64,000 nt of DNA from Hyphomicrobium sp. (GCA_022843145.1 JALHOF010000003.1:1-64000), one strand, 5' to 3'; shown: positions 50,628-60,657, counted from the first letter of the stretch. The notes: a model not told the origin generated them from the letters alone. A program made the numbers and translations.

Positions 50628-52679
50628 ATGACGGATCTGTCGCGCGTCGCGCCGGAAGGGGAGACGCCGGTCAATCCCTATAGCCTGCTCGAAGCCGTCA
50701 ACAACTCGAGTGATACGGCGCATACGGCGTGGCTCATCTTTCTCGCCATCATGACCTATTTCATGATCGCGGTTGCAGGTGTGACGCACCGCGACCTGTT
50801 GCTCGAGACGCCGGTTGCGCTCCCGATCATGCAGGTCGCGATCCCGATTACTCAGTTTTTCCAGTTCGCCCCCGTCGTGCTGGTGCTGCTGCATGTCGGT
50901 CTCTTGTCGCAACTCGTCCTGCTGGCGCGAAAGACGCTCGAGTTCGATCACGCCATCCGGCTTCTGGAAACGAGCGAGCGTCGGACACACCCCCTGCGCC
51001 TGGAGCTCAATAATTTCTTCTTCGTCCAGGCGATTGCCGGCCCGCATCGCAGTGCTGTGATGAGCGTCTTTCTGCACGGCATGAGCTGGCTGACGCTGGT
51101 GGTGCTGCCTGTGATCCTGATCCTCTACATCCAGGTCGTGTTCCTGCCCTACCACGACCTCGCGATCACTTGGACGCAGCGGGTGGCGCTGCTGGTTGAT
51201 GTCGCGCTGCTACTGATGATCGGCGTGTTCCTCATGCGCCTCGAAACCAGCTTCGTGCAGGCGTTCGTGCGCACCACTTCGGCCAATCCGTTCAGCTTCG
51301 TGGCGACCGTGATGGTGCTGGGTTTCGCAATGATGTTCTCTCTGTTCGCGGCGACCATTCCCGGCGAGCGCCTCGATCAGGTGACGACGCGGCTGTTTGG
51401 TACGCCCAAGCATCTCGCCGAGCGCGATTTGCGCTATGGCAGCGGCCTGTTGCCCACCGTTTTCAACTACGAGGGCAATGGCGCGCTGTTCGGCGTTTTG
51501 CCGCGCTGGCTGGTCGTCACCGATACTGATCTCGTCGCGGACAAGGATCTGAGCGGCGACGAGGCCAGCGTCAAATTGCGTGGCCGGAACCTCAAATTCG
51601 CGCGGCTCGATCGTAGCGATCTGCACCAGGCCGATCTGACCGGGGCCATCCTCGACGATGCGAGTTTCGCGGGCGCGGATCTGACGAAAGCGCGTCTGAG
51701 CTGCGCCGACACCAACGAGCTGCGTCTATCGGCGAACCGTGAACTCGCCAAATGCACCTCGGCGCGAGGCACGAACTTCGCGCGCGCCAGGATGTCGGAG
51801 GCCAACTTGGCGGGTGCGGATCTGCGGGGCGCTAAATTCGACGACGCGCGGCTGGAGAGTGCGGAGTTGACCGACGCGATCCTCGCGGGAGCGAACTTCT
51901 TCCGCGCGTCGCTGGATCGGGCCGACATCACCGGCGGTGTCCAGGCGCAGGGGGCCAACTTTCTTCTCGCGTCGATGCAGGGCGCCGATTTGACCGGCGC
52001 GCAATTGCAGAACGCCACGCTCTCCAACGCCTCCTTGCAAGGAGCCGTGCTCTCGCTCGCGCAGTTGCAGGGCGCGGTGCTGCAGGACGCCGATCTCGAA
52101 GCCGGCTCTCTGCATCTCGCGCGTCTCGAAGGCGCGGATCTGTCGGGCTCGCGGATCACGGGCGCTGACTTTCGGGGCGCGCAAATCTGGATGACCAAGC
52201 CACCTTTGGCGGACGCCACCGGCGTCGCCGATTTCAGCGAACTCGTGATGCGGCCGCTCGACGAGGCCAGCGTCGGCATGCTGACGCGCGTCGTTGCCCG
52301 GATCGACGAGCCACGCCAGCGCAGCGACGTTGCCGACGCGTTACGACCCATTTCGGCCATTGCCGAGAGCCGTGCCTGGAGTGCGAGTGCCGATCAGCAG
52401 CGCTGGCAGTCGTTCGTCTCAGGCTCGCAGGGCGCGGCGTCCGAGACCTACAAGGGACGGCTGACCGACTATCTCAGTGGCGCGATCTGCAGCCGTAAGT
52501 GGTCGAATGGATCGGCTGCAACCGGCGTACTCCGACGTGCGCTAGGCCGCACGTTCCGTGGCGATGTCGTGGCTCTTCATGATCGGATACGCAGTGACAC
52601 ATGTCCGGCGTCGAAATCCGTTTCGTCGAAGATTTTCAAAGACTTCTCGTCCTACGTCGATCTCGCGCGTACAAACTGA
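50628..52679 (+). CDS. Membrane protein with pentapeptide-repeat domain
   Basis: A 683-residue protein. The N-terminal about 260 residues hold four to six hydrophobic segments (HTAWLIFLAIMTYFMIAV, FFQFAPVVLVLLHVGLLS, LTLVVLPVILILYIQVVFL, ALLVDVALLLMIGVFLM, FVATVMVLGFAMMFSLFA). From about 310 to 545 there is a run of pentapeptide repeats of the form A(D/N)Lxx, for instance DLTGAILDDASFAGADLT and ADLTGAQLQNATLSNASLQ, which fold as a right-handed quadrilateral helix. A helical C-terminal part follows. ATG at 50628 is preceded by AAGGGG. Function unknown; channel or scaffold roles are possible. Confidence 0.85.
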   Translation: MTDLSRVAPEGETPVNPYSLLEAVNNSSDTAHTAWLIFLAIMTYFMIAVAGVTHRDLLLETPVALPIMQVAIPITQFFQFAPVVLVLLHVGLLSQLVLLARKTLEFDHAIRLLETSERRTHPLRLELNNFFFVQAIAGPHRSAVMSVFLHGMSWLTLVVLPVILILYIQVVFLPYHDLAITWTQRVALLVDVALLLMIGVFLMRLETSFVQAFVRTTSANPFSFVATVMVLGFAMMFSLFAATIPGERLDQVTTRLFGTPKHLAERDLRYGSGLLPTVFNYEGNGALFGVLPRWLVVTDTDLVADKDLSGDEASVKLRGRNLKFARLDRSDLHQADLTGAILDDASFAGADLTKARLSCADTNELRLSANRELAKCTSARGTNFARARMSEANLAGADLRGAKFDDARLESAELTDAILAGANFFRASLDRADITGGVQAQGANFLLASMQGADLTGAQLQNATLSNASLQGAVLSLAQLQGAVLQDADLEAGSLHLARLEGADLSGSRITGADFRGAQIWMTKPPLADATGVADFSELVMRPLDEASVGMLTRVVARIDEPRQRSDVADALRPISAIAESRAWSASADQQRWQSFVSGSQGAASETYKGRLTDYLSGAICSRKWSNGSAATGVLRRALGRTFRGDVVALHDRIRSDTCPASKSVSSKIFKDFSSYVDLARTN

Positions 52680-52742
52680 CTTTTTCCTTCATGTCGGTCG
52701 CATGTCTGTCCTTGCGGTGCCGTGGATTTGGCACTATCTATG

Positions 52743-52757
52743 GAACATAATAAGAAC
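52743..52757. promoter_or_regulatory. LexA (SOS) box upstream of ssb
   Basis: GAAC-ATAATAA-GAAC is an exact match to the alphaproteobacterial LexA direct repeat (GAAC-N7-GAAC, equal to GTTC-N7-GTTC on the other strand). It lies 146 bases upstream of the ssb start and downstream of the pentapeptide gene's stop, so it most likely puts ssb under SOS control. Confidence 0.75.
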
Positions 52758-52902
52758 AGAAAATCGGTGGACAAGGCGTCGATCCGGGCGAATCCGCTGC
52801 TCGCTCCGGTTAGGCTGATGCAACGCGAGTCGCGGTCATGCTGCGGCCAATTCCCGGCGTGTCGTCCTGATGGGCGGCGCCCGACAACGAGGAGCATTTA
52901 AA

Positions 52903-53463
52903 ATGGCCGGTTCCGTCAACAAAGTGATCCTCGTCGGCAATGTCGGCAAGGACCCGGAAATCCGCCGCACGCAGGACGGCAGGCCGATCGCCAATCTGTC
53001 CCTCGCCACCAGCGAGACGTGGCGCGACAAGGCCACCGGCGAGCGCAAGGAAAAGACGGAGTGGCACCGGGTCGTCATCTTCAGCGAACCCTTGTGCAAG
53101 GTCGTCGAGCAGTACGTGAAAAAGGGTGCCAAGCTCTACGTCGAGGGCCAGTTGCAGACGCGCAAGTGGACCGACCAGTCCGGCGCCGAAAAGTACTCGA
53201 CCGAGGTCGTGCTGCAGGGCTTCAACGGTTCGTTGACCATGCTCGACGGCCGCGCTGGCGCTGGCGGCGGCATGCAGGAAGCTGGTGGTCAGGCCGACTA
53301 TGACTCCGGCGGGTTCGGTGGCGGCAGCAGCGGCGGCGGTGGAGGTGGCGGTTACGGTGAACAGCCGAAACGTCCTGCACGTGGCGGCGGCGGATCGTCG
53401 GGCTCGTCCGGCGGTTCAAAGGGCGGCTTCGACAAGCAACTCGACGACGAAATCCCGTTCTAG
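52903..53463 (+). CDS. ssb: Single-stranded DNA-binding protein
   Basis: A 186-residue SSB that coats single-stranded DNA in replication and repair. The OB-fold occupies about 1-110 ([55 protein letters not shown]). A Gly-rich, flexible tail follows and ends in DDEIPF, the acidic partner-binding tip. GAGGAG sits 8 bases before the ATG. A LexA box lies upstream. Confidence 0.97.
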   Translation: MAGSVNKVILVGNVGKDPEIRRTQDGRPIANLSLATSETWRDKATGERKEKTEWHRVVIFSEPLCKVVEQYVKKGAKLYVEGQLQTRKWTDQSGAEKYSTEVVLQGFNGSLTMLDGRAGAGGGMQEAGGQADYDSGGFGGGSSGGGGGGGYGEQPKRPARGGGGSSGSSGGSKGGFDKQLDDEIPF

Positions 53464-53660
53464 TCGCCTCGCTCTGTCGGGCGGTTTGGTCGATCCATAG
53501 TTCGTGGAATGCCTACCTTGCCCTGCGTTTCCCGAGCCGGAATGCTGTCGTTCGGTCAAGCAGCCGATGGCATGCGCCTTGCTAGCATTGTTCTTCATTC
53601 GATTCCGCGGATCAAATCGCGCCAGTCGGCGCGGGTCGCGAACTTGAAAGGAGAACTGCC

Positions 53661-54833
53661 GTGCGAGGTCGGCTCGCGAGCGCATTCGGCGATGTCTTGC
53701 TGGCGCTCGGATCGCTGGTAGCTACGCTCGCGATCGTCGAGTTCGTGATCTTCGGCGCGTTGCTGAAGCCCGACGACGTCCTGCCGAACGTCACCATCAA
53801 CGGCATCGTCCGCTATTTGCCAGGAACCGAGGCCACATTCCGGCATCCGGATGGGACGCAGTCGCAAGTCAAGATCAATGCCGACGGCTGGAACTCGACC
53901 AAGCCGATCTATGAGTTGCCCCGCACGGCCGGTCGCCGCCGTATCGCAGTCGTGGGCGACAGCTACGTCCACGCGAGCTTCGTCGACGCGCAGGACGCCT
54001 ATCCCGAAGTCATCGAGCGTGAACTGAACAGGCGCGGCATCGACGCCGAAGTCTACCGCTTCGGCATGGACGGTGCGCCGCTGTCGCAGTATCTCGCAAT
54101 GATGCGCAGCGAGGTCGTGCGCTACAAGCCCGACCTCGTCGTCGTCGGGCTCATTCACAACGACTTCGACGAGAGCTACCGGACGATGCGCTCACGCACA
54201 TCTTCGAGCTTTATGAAGGTCGCGATCGAAGACGGCCAACCGCCGCAGGACATCGCGGCGGCAGAGTTTCGACCCGGGCTTGCGGATGCACTCCGGAACT
54301 TCGCGACGTTCCGTTACCTGTATTACGAAACAAGCCTCTATTTGACCGCGCGGTCCCTAGTAAGCCGTCTGGTCTGGGGCGGTGACGAGGATTATCTGCC
54401 AGAGCACATTTCTTCGGCTGTGGACGTGCGGCGGATCGGAGACCATGACAGCAATCTCCGCGTTACTCGCTATGTCGTCGGCCAGATGAAGGAGTTGGCG
54501 CATCGCCACGGCTTCGCGCTCGTGTTCGCGATGGATGGTGTGCGAGAGGCGGTTTACGACGAAAGTGATCCGGCAGCGACGGAAGTCGGCACGTTGAACC
54601 GCATCGCCGAAAGCGTGTGCGATGAACTAGGGCTTCCGTTCATCGACCTGCATGAGACGTTCGCGGCCGACTGGACGGCACATCGCCAGCGGTTCGAGTT
54701 CCCCTATGACTGGCATTGGAACGTGCGCGGCAATCGCGTGGTCGGAGAGGCCATCGCCAACACCGCGGCTGAGATGCTGCGCGTCCCCATGGCGCGGCAA
54801 TCGTCGCGCTTGAGCAGAGCGCCAGGCGGCTGA
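53661..54833 (+). CDS. SGNH-hydrolase family protein, membrane-anchored
   Basis: A 390-residue protein anchored by one N-terminal helix (DVLLALGSLVATLAIVEFVIF). SGNH blocks are visible: the nucleophile block VVGDSYV near residue 99, a block with Asn in VVVGLIHNDFDE, and the block V motif PYDWHWNVRGN near 350, where Asp and His form the rest of the triad. The D-x-H-W arrangement resembles acetyltransferase/esterases of the AlgJ/AlgX and OafB types. GTG start behind AAAGGAG. It may modify an exported polysaccharide or envelope component; the substrate is unknown. Confidence 0.85.
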   Translation: MRGRLASAFGDVLLALGSLVATLAIVEFVIFGALLKPDDVLPNVTINGIVRYLPGTEATFRHPDGTQSQVKINADGWNSTKPIYELPRTAGRRRIAVVGDSYVHASFVDAQDAYPEVIERELNRRGIDAEVYRFGMDGAPLSQYLAMMRSEVVRYKPDLVVVGLIHNDFDESYRTMRSRTSSSFMKVAIEDGQPPQDIAAAEFRPGLADALRNFATFRYLYYETSLYLTARSLVSRLVWGGDEDYLPEHISSAVDVRRIGDHDSNLRVTRYVVGQMKELAHRHGFALVFAMDGVREAVYDESDPAATEVGTLNRIAESVCDELGLPFIDLHETFAADWTAHRQRFEFPYDWHWNVRGNRVVGEAIANTAAEMLRVPMARQSSRLSRAPGG

Positions 54834-54911
54834 AGGCCGAGAGTAGTCGAGCACGCCGCCGCGTGCATCGCTGCACTGCCGGTAACAATTGCAGTCGCAT
54901 CCGCGATCGGA

Positions 54912-55796
54912 TCAGCGATTTGTGCGCCGCGCCTTCTTGCGTGATTTTCGTTGTGCGTTCGAGTGCAATTCCACATCGCCGCCGCCGTCCGCAGACAATG
55001 CCAAAAGCTGTGTTGGGCCGTCGGATGCCGCGTTGTTCTCGCCGGTCAAAAGCGTTGCCGCTTCCGCTGCAGGCGACACGTCGCCGCGCGTTATGAGCGA
55101 CTTGGTTTCAACGGCGAAGAGCGCGGCCACTGCGGCCATCATGGCGCCGACCGCGATCGTCGCCAGTCCATCGGCATCGCGCCACTGCAACCGATCGGCG
55201 GCAAGGACACCGGCGCTGGCAACGACAATGCCGATGAGTGCTGCAAGTCCGGCCAACAAGAGCGCGAACAGTACAGGCTGCCCGGATGAGCGGACTTCTG
55301 AAAATCGTCTGACGCTCAACATGCGCGCGTTGAGCGCGGAGGAGACACTCCAGACGGCGAGCGCGGCGAAGATGGCAGCAACGCCGAGCGCAGCATAGGC
55401 GAATTGTGGTTGCTCTAAGGGTCTGACGCTGCGAAGACGGTCGAATCCTTCGAAGATCGTGTATCCGGCACCGATCGCGAGCGGAAGTACGGGCGCGACG
55501 AGACTCCAGAAGTCGAGTTCATGGACTCGATCCACGTTCGCGCGCCAGCCGCCAAAAAGCAGCATGGCAGCGATCGACGCGCCGGCGACGGCCTGCGTTC
55601 CGGACGCCATCAGGACTGACGATCCGGTGGCGACGTGGCCGGCAATGTGGGCGGCCGCCATCGCGGCACTGGTACCGAGCGTGATCAGGACAACGGCTTT
55701 CGCGTCACGAGTGGCCAAGTCCACCCCCCCAAGTCTCTGGCGCGCAATGACACCACCGGCAGGTGTCGGTGCCTCCGTCACGTGGGGGCGGATCAT
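54912..55796 (-). CDS. Cation-diffusion-facilitator-like membrane protein without metal ligands
   Basis: A 294-residue membrane protein aligned by eye with the CDF transporter fold: six hydrophobic segments, with AIGAGYTIFEGFDRLRS and ALIGIVVASAGVLAADRLQWRD in register with CDF proteins. The metal-binding HSLVD of helix 2 is replaced by QAVAG (residues 68-72). The LEDSAALIG segment of helix 5 reads LAGLAALIG. No C-terminal metal-sensing domain is recognisable. Met 55796 was chosen because residues before it are Arg/Pro-rich and not membrane-like. Convergent with the SGNH hydrolase gene. Probably not a metal pump. Confidence 0.65.
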   Translation of the reverse strand: MIRPHVTEAPTPAGGVIARQRLGGVDLATRDAKAVVLITLGTSAAMAAAHIAGHVATGSSVLMASGTQAVAGASIAAMLLFGGWRANVDRVHELDFWSLVAPVLPLAIGAGYTIFEGFDRLRSVRPLEQPQFAYAALGVAAIFAALAVWSVSSALNARMLSVRRFSEVRSSGQPVLFALLLAGLAALIGIVVASAGVLAADRLQWRDADGLATIAVGAMMAAVAALFAVETKSLITRGDVSPAAEAATLLTGENNAASDGPTQLLALSADGGGDVELHSNAQRKSRKKARRTNR

Positions 55797-55847
55797 ATCG
55801 CGCACAGCGTGGATCGACAAACCTGCGGCCGGCAGCAGGCAATGAAA

Positions 55848-55876
55848 CACCCCGGACGGTCGACCCGTCCGGGGTG
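55848..55876 (-). terminator. Terminator downstream of the PRC-barrel gene
   Basis: A perfect 12-base stem, CACCCCGGACGG with CCGTCCGGGGTG (55848-55859 and 55865-55876), around a 5-base loop. On the minus strand it is followed by TTTCATT. It separates the PRC-barrel gene from the CDF-like gene. Confidence 0.75.
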
Positions 55877-55914
55877 CAAGCATTCGAGCTACCAATCCGA
55901 AAACCGGTTGGCGA

Positions 55915-56556
55915 TTACTGCTTCGGTGCGTCGGGCTTGGCCGCGTCCTTCGCCGCGTCGACGGCCTGCTTGCCCTTCTCGTAGGCTTGGCCAGCGGCTT
56001 CCTTGCCCTTTTCGAGGGCCTGACCGGCGGCATCCTTGGCCTTTTGCAGCGTCGGGCCAGCCTGCTCCTTGGCGGTCTGGTAGGCGTCTTTCGACGTCTC
56101 GGCGGACTTGTCGTACAGCTCCTGTGCTTTCTCCATCGCGCGGTCCATCAGCGTCTTGGGCGGCTTGGCGCGCTTGTACGGCTCGAGCGCGTTCAACACT
56201 TCCTTCGTGGCCTCCGGAAGCGTGACCACGGTCTTCCCGGCGCTCTCGGTAATTCTAAGAGCCGACAAACGGACGCCGAGCTTCTTTTCGAGACGGCCGA
56301 GGAAACCGCCGGTGCCCATGATGACGCCTTCGACCTGGTTCTGATCGTTCAGGATCAGGTCTTCGATATCACCGATGATCTGGCCCTGCGAGTTGCGGAC
56401 CTTTGCGCCGACGAGATGGTCGCGCGCCAGGATCTGGTTCGACTGCTGGCCCTTGAAGAAAACGCCGACGGGGATGTTGACGGGGGCCTTCTGCGCCACG
56501 GCGGCGCCGGCGACAGTCAGGGCCACTGCAGCGAGGCCGAGTGCGAGTTTGTTCAT
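55915..56556 (-). CDS. Exported PRC-barrel protein with Lys/Ala-rich helical tail
   Basis: A 213-residue exported protein. The signal peptide is MNKLALGLAAVALTVAGAAVAQ. A PRC-barrel domain covers about 45-125 (LVGAKVRNSQGQIIGDIEDLIL, VEGVIMGTGGFLG). The rest is amphipathic helix of repeating Ala/Lys/Glu units (AYQTAKEQAGPTLQKAKDAA, AYEKGKQAVDAAKDAAK), similar to stress-related LEA-like tails. GGAGAAC precedes Met 56556. An EcfG-type promoter upstream links it to the general stress response. Confidence 0.82.
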   Translation of the reverse strand: MNKLALGLAAVALTVAGAAVAQKAPVNIPVGVFFKGQQSNQILARDHLVGAKVRNSQGQIIGDIEDLILNDQNQVEGVIMGTGGFLGRLEKKLGVRLSALRITESAGKTVVTLPEATKEVLNALEPYKRAKPPKTLMDRAMEKAQELYDKSAETSKDAYQTAKEQAGPTLQKAKDAAGQALEKGKEAAGQAYEKGKQAVDAAKDAAKPDAPKQ

Positions 56557-57117
56557 TCGAATGTTCTCCACGATGTGTCGCGCTGAGGTCGCGCGCGACA
56601 GGTAACGCCGTTCAATCGCCGAGGTTCCGTCGCTTGTCACGGTCATCGCGCATTTAGGCTTGGACTGTGTCAAGAGCAAGTCTGTTCGCGATACCAGTCC
56701 CGTGCCATGCCGCCGCATCTACGCGCCTGAATTTCCCCCAGAAAAATAGCGTCGGGGTGTTGTTCGCCGCTGTCGAATGTTTGCCGCAGAGGGCGTAAAC
56801 GGGGTAGAGTCTGGCGTTATTTCGCGGCCTGCGCACGCGGCCCCGCCGGTCTTGCCGGATGGGCAAGCGGGCGTTGCCGCGTGCCGTGGTGCGCAAGCCG
56901 TGACCGGAGGCGATCGAGACGCCCGCCTGTCGCGGCGGCCGGCACTCTCGTCGGTCGGCTCGCTGGTGAACTGGCGGATTGGTTTTCGATTGGCGTTGGC
57001 CGATGGAAAACAGCGGCATGCGGGTGACGATTTCAAGCGAAGACGGCGGCTCTTCGCAGGGGCCGGCAGGACTATGACGCATATGGCGTCGCGGCGAGCA
57101 GAAACGGAACGGGTCTA
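56557..57117. other. Divergent region between the PRC-barrel gene and gyrA
   Basis: 561 bases holding the EcfG promoter toward the PRC-barrel gene and, presumably, the gyrA promoter. An open plus-strand frame at 56777-57118 has an arginine-rich, low-complexity translation and no good ribosome binding site, so it is not called as a gene. Confidence 0.55.
56604..56628 (-). promoter_or_regulatory. EcfG-type general-stress promoter for the PRC-barrel gene
   Basis: Minus-strand GGAAC (56628-56624), a 16-base spacer, then CGTT (56607-56604). This matches the alphaproteobacterial EcfG consensus GGAAC-N16/17-CGTT exactly. It lies 48 bases before the start codon at 56556. Confidence 0.78.
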
Positions 57118-59895
57118 GTGGCAGACAACAGTGACAAAAAGGGTCCGGGCGGCAAGGAGCCCTCGGACGTTCGGCCGGTCAGTATCACTGACGAAATGAA
57201 GCGCTCGTACCTCGAGTACGCGATGAGCGTCATCGTCAGCCGCGCACTTCCCGACATTCGAGACGGCCTGAAGCCGGTGCATCGCCGCATTCTCTACGGC
57301 ATGCACGAGGCAAACAACCGCTTCGATCGTCCGCACCGCAAGTCGGCAAAGACGGTTGGCGAGGTGATGGGCAATTACCATCCGCACGGTGACGGCGCGA
57401 TCTACGATGCGCTGGTCCGCATGGCGCAGGACTTTTCGCTTCGTGTTCCGCTGGTCGACGGACAAGGCAACTTCGGCTCGGTCGACGGCGATCCACCGGC
57501 GGCGATGCGCTACACCGAGAGCCGGCTCGCCAAGATCGCGTCGGAGCTCCTCGACGACCTCGACAAGGACACCGTCGATTTTCAGCCCAACTACGACGAC
57601 AAGGACCAGGAGCCGACGGTGCTCCCGGCCAAGTTTCCGAACCTACTCGTCAACGGCGCCGGCGGCATCGCCGTCGGCATGGCGACCAACATTCCTCCGC
57701 ACAATCTCGGCGAGGTGATCGACGCGTGTCTCGCGCACCTCGACAATCCCGACGTCACAATCGACGAATTGTGCGGCATCGTGCAGGGCCCCGATTTTCC
57801 GACCGGCGGACTGATCCTCGGTCGCGGGGGCAGCCTCTCGGCCTACCACAAGGGCCGCGGCTCGATCATCATGCGTTCGAAGGTCGAGGTCGAAGAGATC
57901 CGCAAGGACCGCGAGGCGTTGATCGTCACGGCGATCCCGTATCAGGTCAACAAGCGCACGCTGATCGAGAAAATCGCGGATCTCGTGCGCGAGAAGCGTG
58001 TCGAGGGCATTTCTGACCTTTGGGACGAGAGCAACCGCGACGGCATGCGGATCGTGATCGAGTTGAAGCGCGACGCCGTGGCCGACGTCGTCCTGAACCA
58101 GCTGTGGAAGTTCTCCGATCTGCAAACGACGTTCGGCGCCAACATGCTGGCGATCAACGGCGGCCGGCCGCAGCAGCTGAACCTGAAGGACTTCATCGAA
58201 GCATTCACCGCTTTCCGCCAGGATGTCGTCAGCAGGCGCACCAAGCACCTCCTGATGAAAGCGCGCGAGCGGGCGCACGTGCTCGTCGGACTGGCGATCG
58301 CAGTCGCCAATATCGACGAAGTGATTGCGCTGATCCGGTCGAGCCCCAGTCCGGCGGAGGCCAAGGAACGGTTGATGGCGCGCGACTGGCCGGCCAAGGA
58401 CATGGCGCCGCTGATCGAGCTCATCGCCGATCCGCGGCACCGACTGGCGGCGGACGACACCTATCGGTTATCGGAAGAGCAGGCCAAGGCGATCCTTGCG
58501 CTGCAACTGTCGCGACTGACCGCGCTCGGCCGCGAAGAGATCGGCGACGAGTTGAGAAAGCTCGCCGAGCAGATCAAGGAGTACCTCGCGATCCTGTCGT
58601 CACGGCAGCGTATCGTCGACATCGTCAAGGGCGAACTCACCAAGATCCGCGACGAGTTCGCGACGCCGCGCAAGACCGAGATCGTCGATATCGAGGGGGA
58701 ACTCGAGGACGAGGATCTGATCCAGCGCGAGGATTGCGTCGTCACCGTCAGCCACAAGGGCTACATCAAGCGCGTGCCGCTGTCGGCGTATCGTGCGCAG
58801 CGGCGCGGCGGCAAGGGCCGGTCGGGCATGGCGACGCGTGACGAGGATTTCGTGACGCAGGTGTTCATCGCGTCCACGCACACGCCCGTGCTGTTCTTCT
58901 CGTCGCGCGGCATGTGCTATCGGATGAAGGTGTGGCGCCTGCCGGCGGCATCGCCGCAATCCCCGGGCAAGGCGCTCGTCAACCTGCTGCCGTTGGCGCA
59001 AGACGAAACAATCACCTCGATCCTGCTTTTGCCGGAGGATCCGGCGACGTGGAGCGAACTCGAGCTGATGTTTGCGACGCGCTCGGGCAACATCCGCCGC
59101 AACGCGCTCTCCGACTTTGAGAACATCAATCGCAACGGCAAGATCGCGATGAAGCTCGATGACGGCGACAAGATCGTGCAGGTGGCGATTGCGCGGACCG
59201 ACGACGATGTGCTGCTAACGACGGCGCATGGCCAGTGCATCCGCTTCCTCATCAAGGACGAGGTGCGGCTGTTCAAGGGGCGCGATTCAGACGGCGTGCG
59301 CGGCATCCGGCTCGAGGACGGCGACGAGGTGATTTCGATGGCCATCCTCGGTCACGTCGAGGCGACCGCACCAGAGCGGGCCGCGTACCTGAAGCAGGCC
59401 GCGGCGCTACGGCGGAGCGAGGGTGCGGACGGCGAGATTCCGGATGCGGTGATCGAGGACGACGAGGCGGGCGAGGGCGAGGCCGAGTTGACCGACGAAC
59501 GCTTCGCGGAATTGAAGGCCGCCGAGCAATTCGTGCTGACGGTATCGAGTCGTGGCTACGGTAAACGGTCGTCGTCGTACGAGTACCGGACGTCCGGCCG
59601 CGGCGGCAAAGGCATCGTCGCGATGGTCGTCAACGAACGCAACGGCGATCTCGTCGCCTCGTTCCCGATCGCGGGAAGCGATCAGATCATGCTGGTTACG
59701 GATGGCGGTCAGTTGATCCGCTGCCCCGTGGCCGATGTGCGGATCGCGGGACGCAATACGCAGGGCGTGCGTGTGTTCAAGACCGACAGCACGGAGAAGG
59801 TGGTCAGCGTCGAGCGCATCTCGGAAGAGGTGGCGGGCGAGGGCAATGGCGATCTGGCAGACGAAAACGCGACAGGCCCGGCAGAAACGGAATGA
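57118..59895 (+). CDS. gyrA: DNA gyrase subunit A
   Basis: A 925-residue type IIA topoisomerase subunit that breaks and rejoins DNA. The opening region contains [20 protein letters not shown] and [20 protein letters not shown]. The catalytic tyrosine lies in the segment [11 protein letters not shown] near residue 130. The quinolone-resistance region is [17 protein letters not shown]. The C-terminal beta-pinwheel includes the GyrA-box-like [13 protein letters not shown] start at 57118 with GGAACGGG upstream. A strongly acidic insert near residue 780 ([14 protein letters not shown]) is typical of Hyphomicrobiales GyrA. Confidence 0.97.
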   Translation: MADNSDKKGPGGKEPSDVRPVSITDEMKRSYLEYAMSVIVSRALPDIRDGLKPVHRRILYGMHEANNRFDRPHRKSAKTVGEVMGNYHPHGDGAIYDALVRMAQDFSLRVPLVDGQGNFGSVDGDPPAAMRYTESRLAKIASELLDDLDKDTVDFQPNYDDKDQEPTVLPAKFPNLLVNGAGGIAVGMATNIPPHNLGEVIDACLAHLDNPDVTIDELCGIVQGPDFPTGGLILGRGGSLSAYHKGRGSIIMRSKVEVEEIRKDREALIVTAIPYQVNKRTLIEKIADLVREKRVEGISDLWDESNRDGMRIVIELKRDAVADVVLNQLWKFSDLQTTFGANMLAINGGRPQQLNLKDFIEAFTAFRQDVVSRRTKHLLMKARERAHVLVGLAIAVANIDEVIALIRSSPSPAEAKERLMARDWPAKDMAPLIELIADPRHRLAADDTYRLSEEQAKAILALQLSRLTALGREEIGDELRKLAEQIKEYLAILSSRQRIVDIVKGELTKIRDEFATPRKTEIVDIEGELEDEDLIQREDCVVTVSHKGYIKRVPLSAYRAQRRGGKGRSGMATRDEDFVTQVFIASTHTPVLFFSSRGMCYRMKVWRLPAASPQSPGKALVNLLPLAQDETITSILLLPEDPATWSELELMFATRSGNIRRNALSDFENINRNGKIAMKLDDGDKIVQVAIARTDDDVLLTTAHGQCIRFLIKDEVRLFKGRDSDGVRGIRLEDGDEVISMAILGHVEATAPERAAYLKQAAALRRSEGADGEIPDAVIEDDEAGEGEAELTDERFAELKAAEQFVLTVSSRGYGKRSSSYEYRTSGRGGKGIVAMVVNERNGDLVASFPIAGSDQIMLVTDGGQLIRCPVADVRIAGRNTQGVRVFKTDSTEKVVSVERISEEVAGEGNGDLADENATGPAETE

Positions 59896-59906
59896 GCGGG
59901 CGGATG

Positions 59907-59934
59907 CGGGAACGGTCGGCTGCGGCTGTTCCCG
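59907..59934. terminator. Possible hairpin terminator between gyrA and the Crp/Fnr gene
   Basis: CGGGAAC (59907-59913) pairs with GTTCCCG (59928-59934) around a 14-base loop between two convergent genes. There is no clear T-run, so this is a weak call. Confidence 0.35.
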
Positions 59935-60657
59935 TCAGGCCGGTACGCGGGTTTGCTCGTAAAGCTCGGTCTGGGCGGCGCCGAATGGGCTCAGCCGCAT
60001 CAGGGCGGGCCAATCTGGAACCGTCGCGCGCCCGCGGCTGATCGAGATCACACCCGACGACTTCATGCGCGAGAAGATGCGGCTCAACGTGTCGGGATTG
60101 AGTGCGAGATAGTCGGCAATCTCCTCACGACTGAGCGGCATGTCGAAGCTGCGGCTGCCTTGCACCTGCCGGCCGAGATGCAATCCAATTTCGACGAGGA
60201 AGTCGGCGAGCCGCTCTTCGCCGCTCGCGCCGCTCATGCTGGCGAGATGCAGCGTGCGCCGGGCGCTGCGATGCGCCATTGCGCTTTCCAGCCGCCGCCG
60301 GAACTCCGGATTGCTCCTCTCGATCGCTTCGAGTGCTTCGGGGCGATAGCGCTGGAGCTCGGCGGGCGTCGCGGCGATCAGGGACGCACCGAGCAGACCG
60401 GGTGCATCCTGCGTATGATAGGCGTCACCCGGAAAGAGAATTTCGAGCACTTGCCGGTCCCGCTCCGGCAGCCTGGCTTCGACCATTAGGACGCCGGTCA
60501 TGACCAGGACGATGTGATCGGCCGGTTTCTGCGTCAGCAGCACCCGTTGTTGTTTGCGCAAGGGCAGCAGCACGCCTGGGATGACCGCGTGGGCGGTGCT
60601 ATCCGGGTTTTGACTGCGAGCGGTGGCACTCATTGATTGTGGCGATCGATCCGACAC
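59935..60657 (-). CDS. Crp/Fnr-family transcription regulator (FixK-like, no Fe-S cysteines)
   Basis: A 240-residue regulator. A cyclic-nucleotide-type beta-roll at about 30-140 (LLTQKPADHIVLVMTGVLMV, LEILFPGDAYHT) is followed by a Crp HTH at about 175-225 (MPLSREEIADYLALNPDTLSRIFSRMKSSGVI, core DTLSR). The recognition helix keeps the S-R pair of FNR/FixK. The N-terminal cysteines that bind oxygen-sensitive clusters in FNR are absent, so it belongs with FixK-like members. A perfect FNR/FixK box lies 200 bases upstream, and control of itself or of the adjacent OmpW gene is possible. The start could be Met 60657 or Met 60633. Confidence 0.88.
   Translation of the reverse strand: MSDRSPQSMSATARSQNPDSTAHAVIPGVLLPLRKQQRVLLTQKPADHIVLVMTGVLMVEARLPERDRQVLEILFPGDAYHTQDAPGLLGASLIAATPAELQRYRPEALEAIERSNPEFRRRLESAMAHRSARRTLHLASMSGASGEERLADFLVEIGLHLGRQVQGSRSFDMPLSREEIADYLALNPDTLSRIFSRMKSSGVISISRGRATVPDWPALMRLSPFGAAQTELYEQTRVPA

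Noticed and set aside
56777-57118. 113-codon frame before gyrA
   Set aside because: No good ribosome binding site, no recognisable domain, and it ends at the gyrA start region; judged chance.
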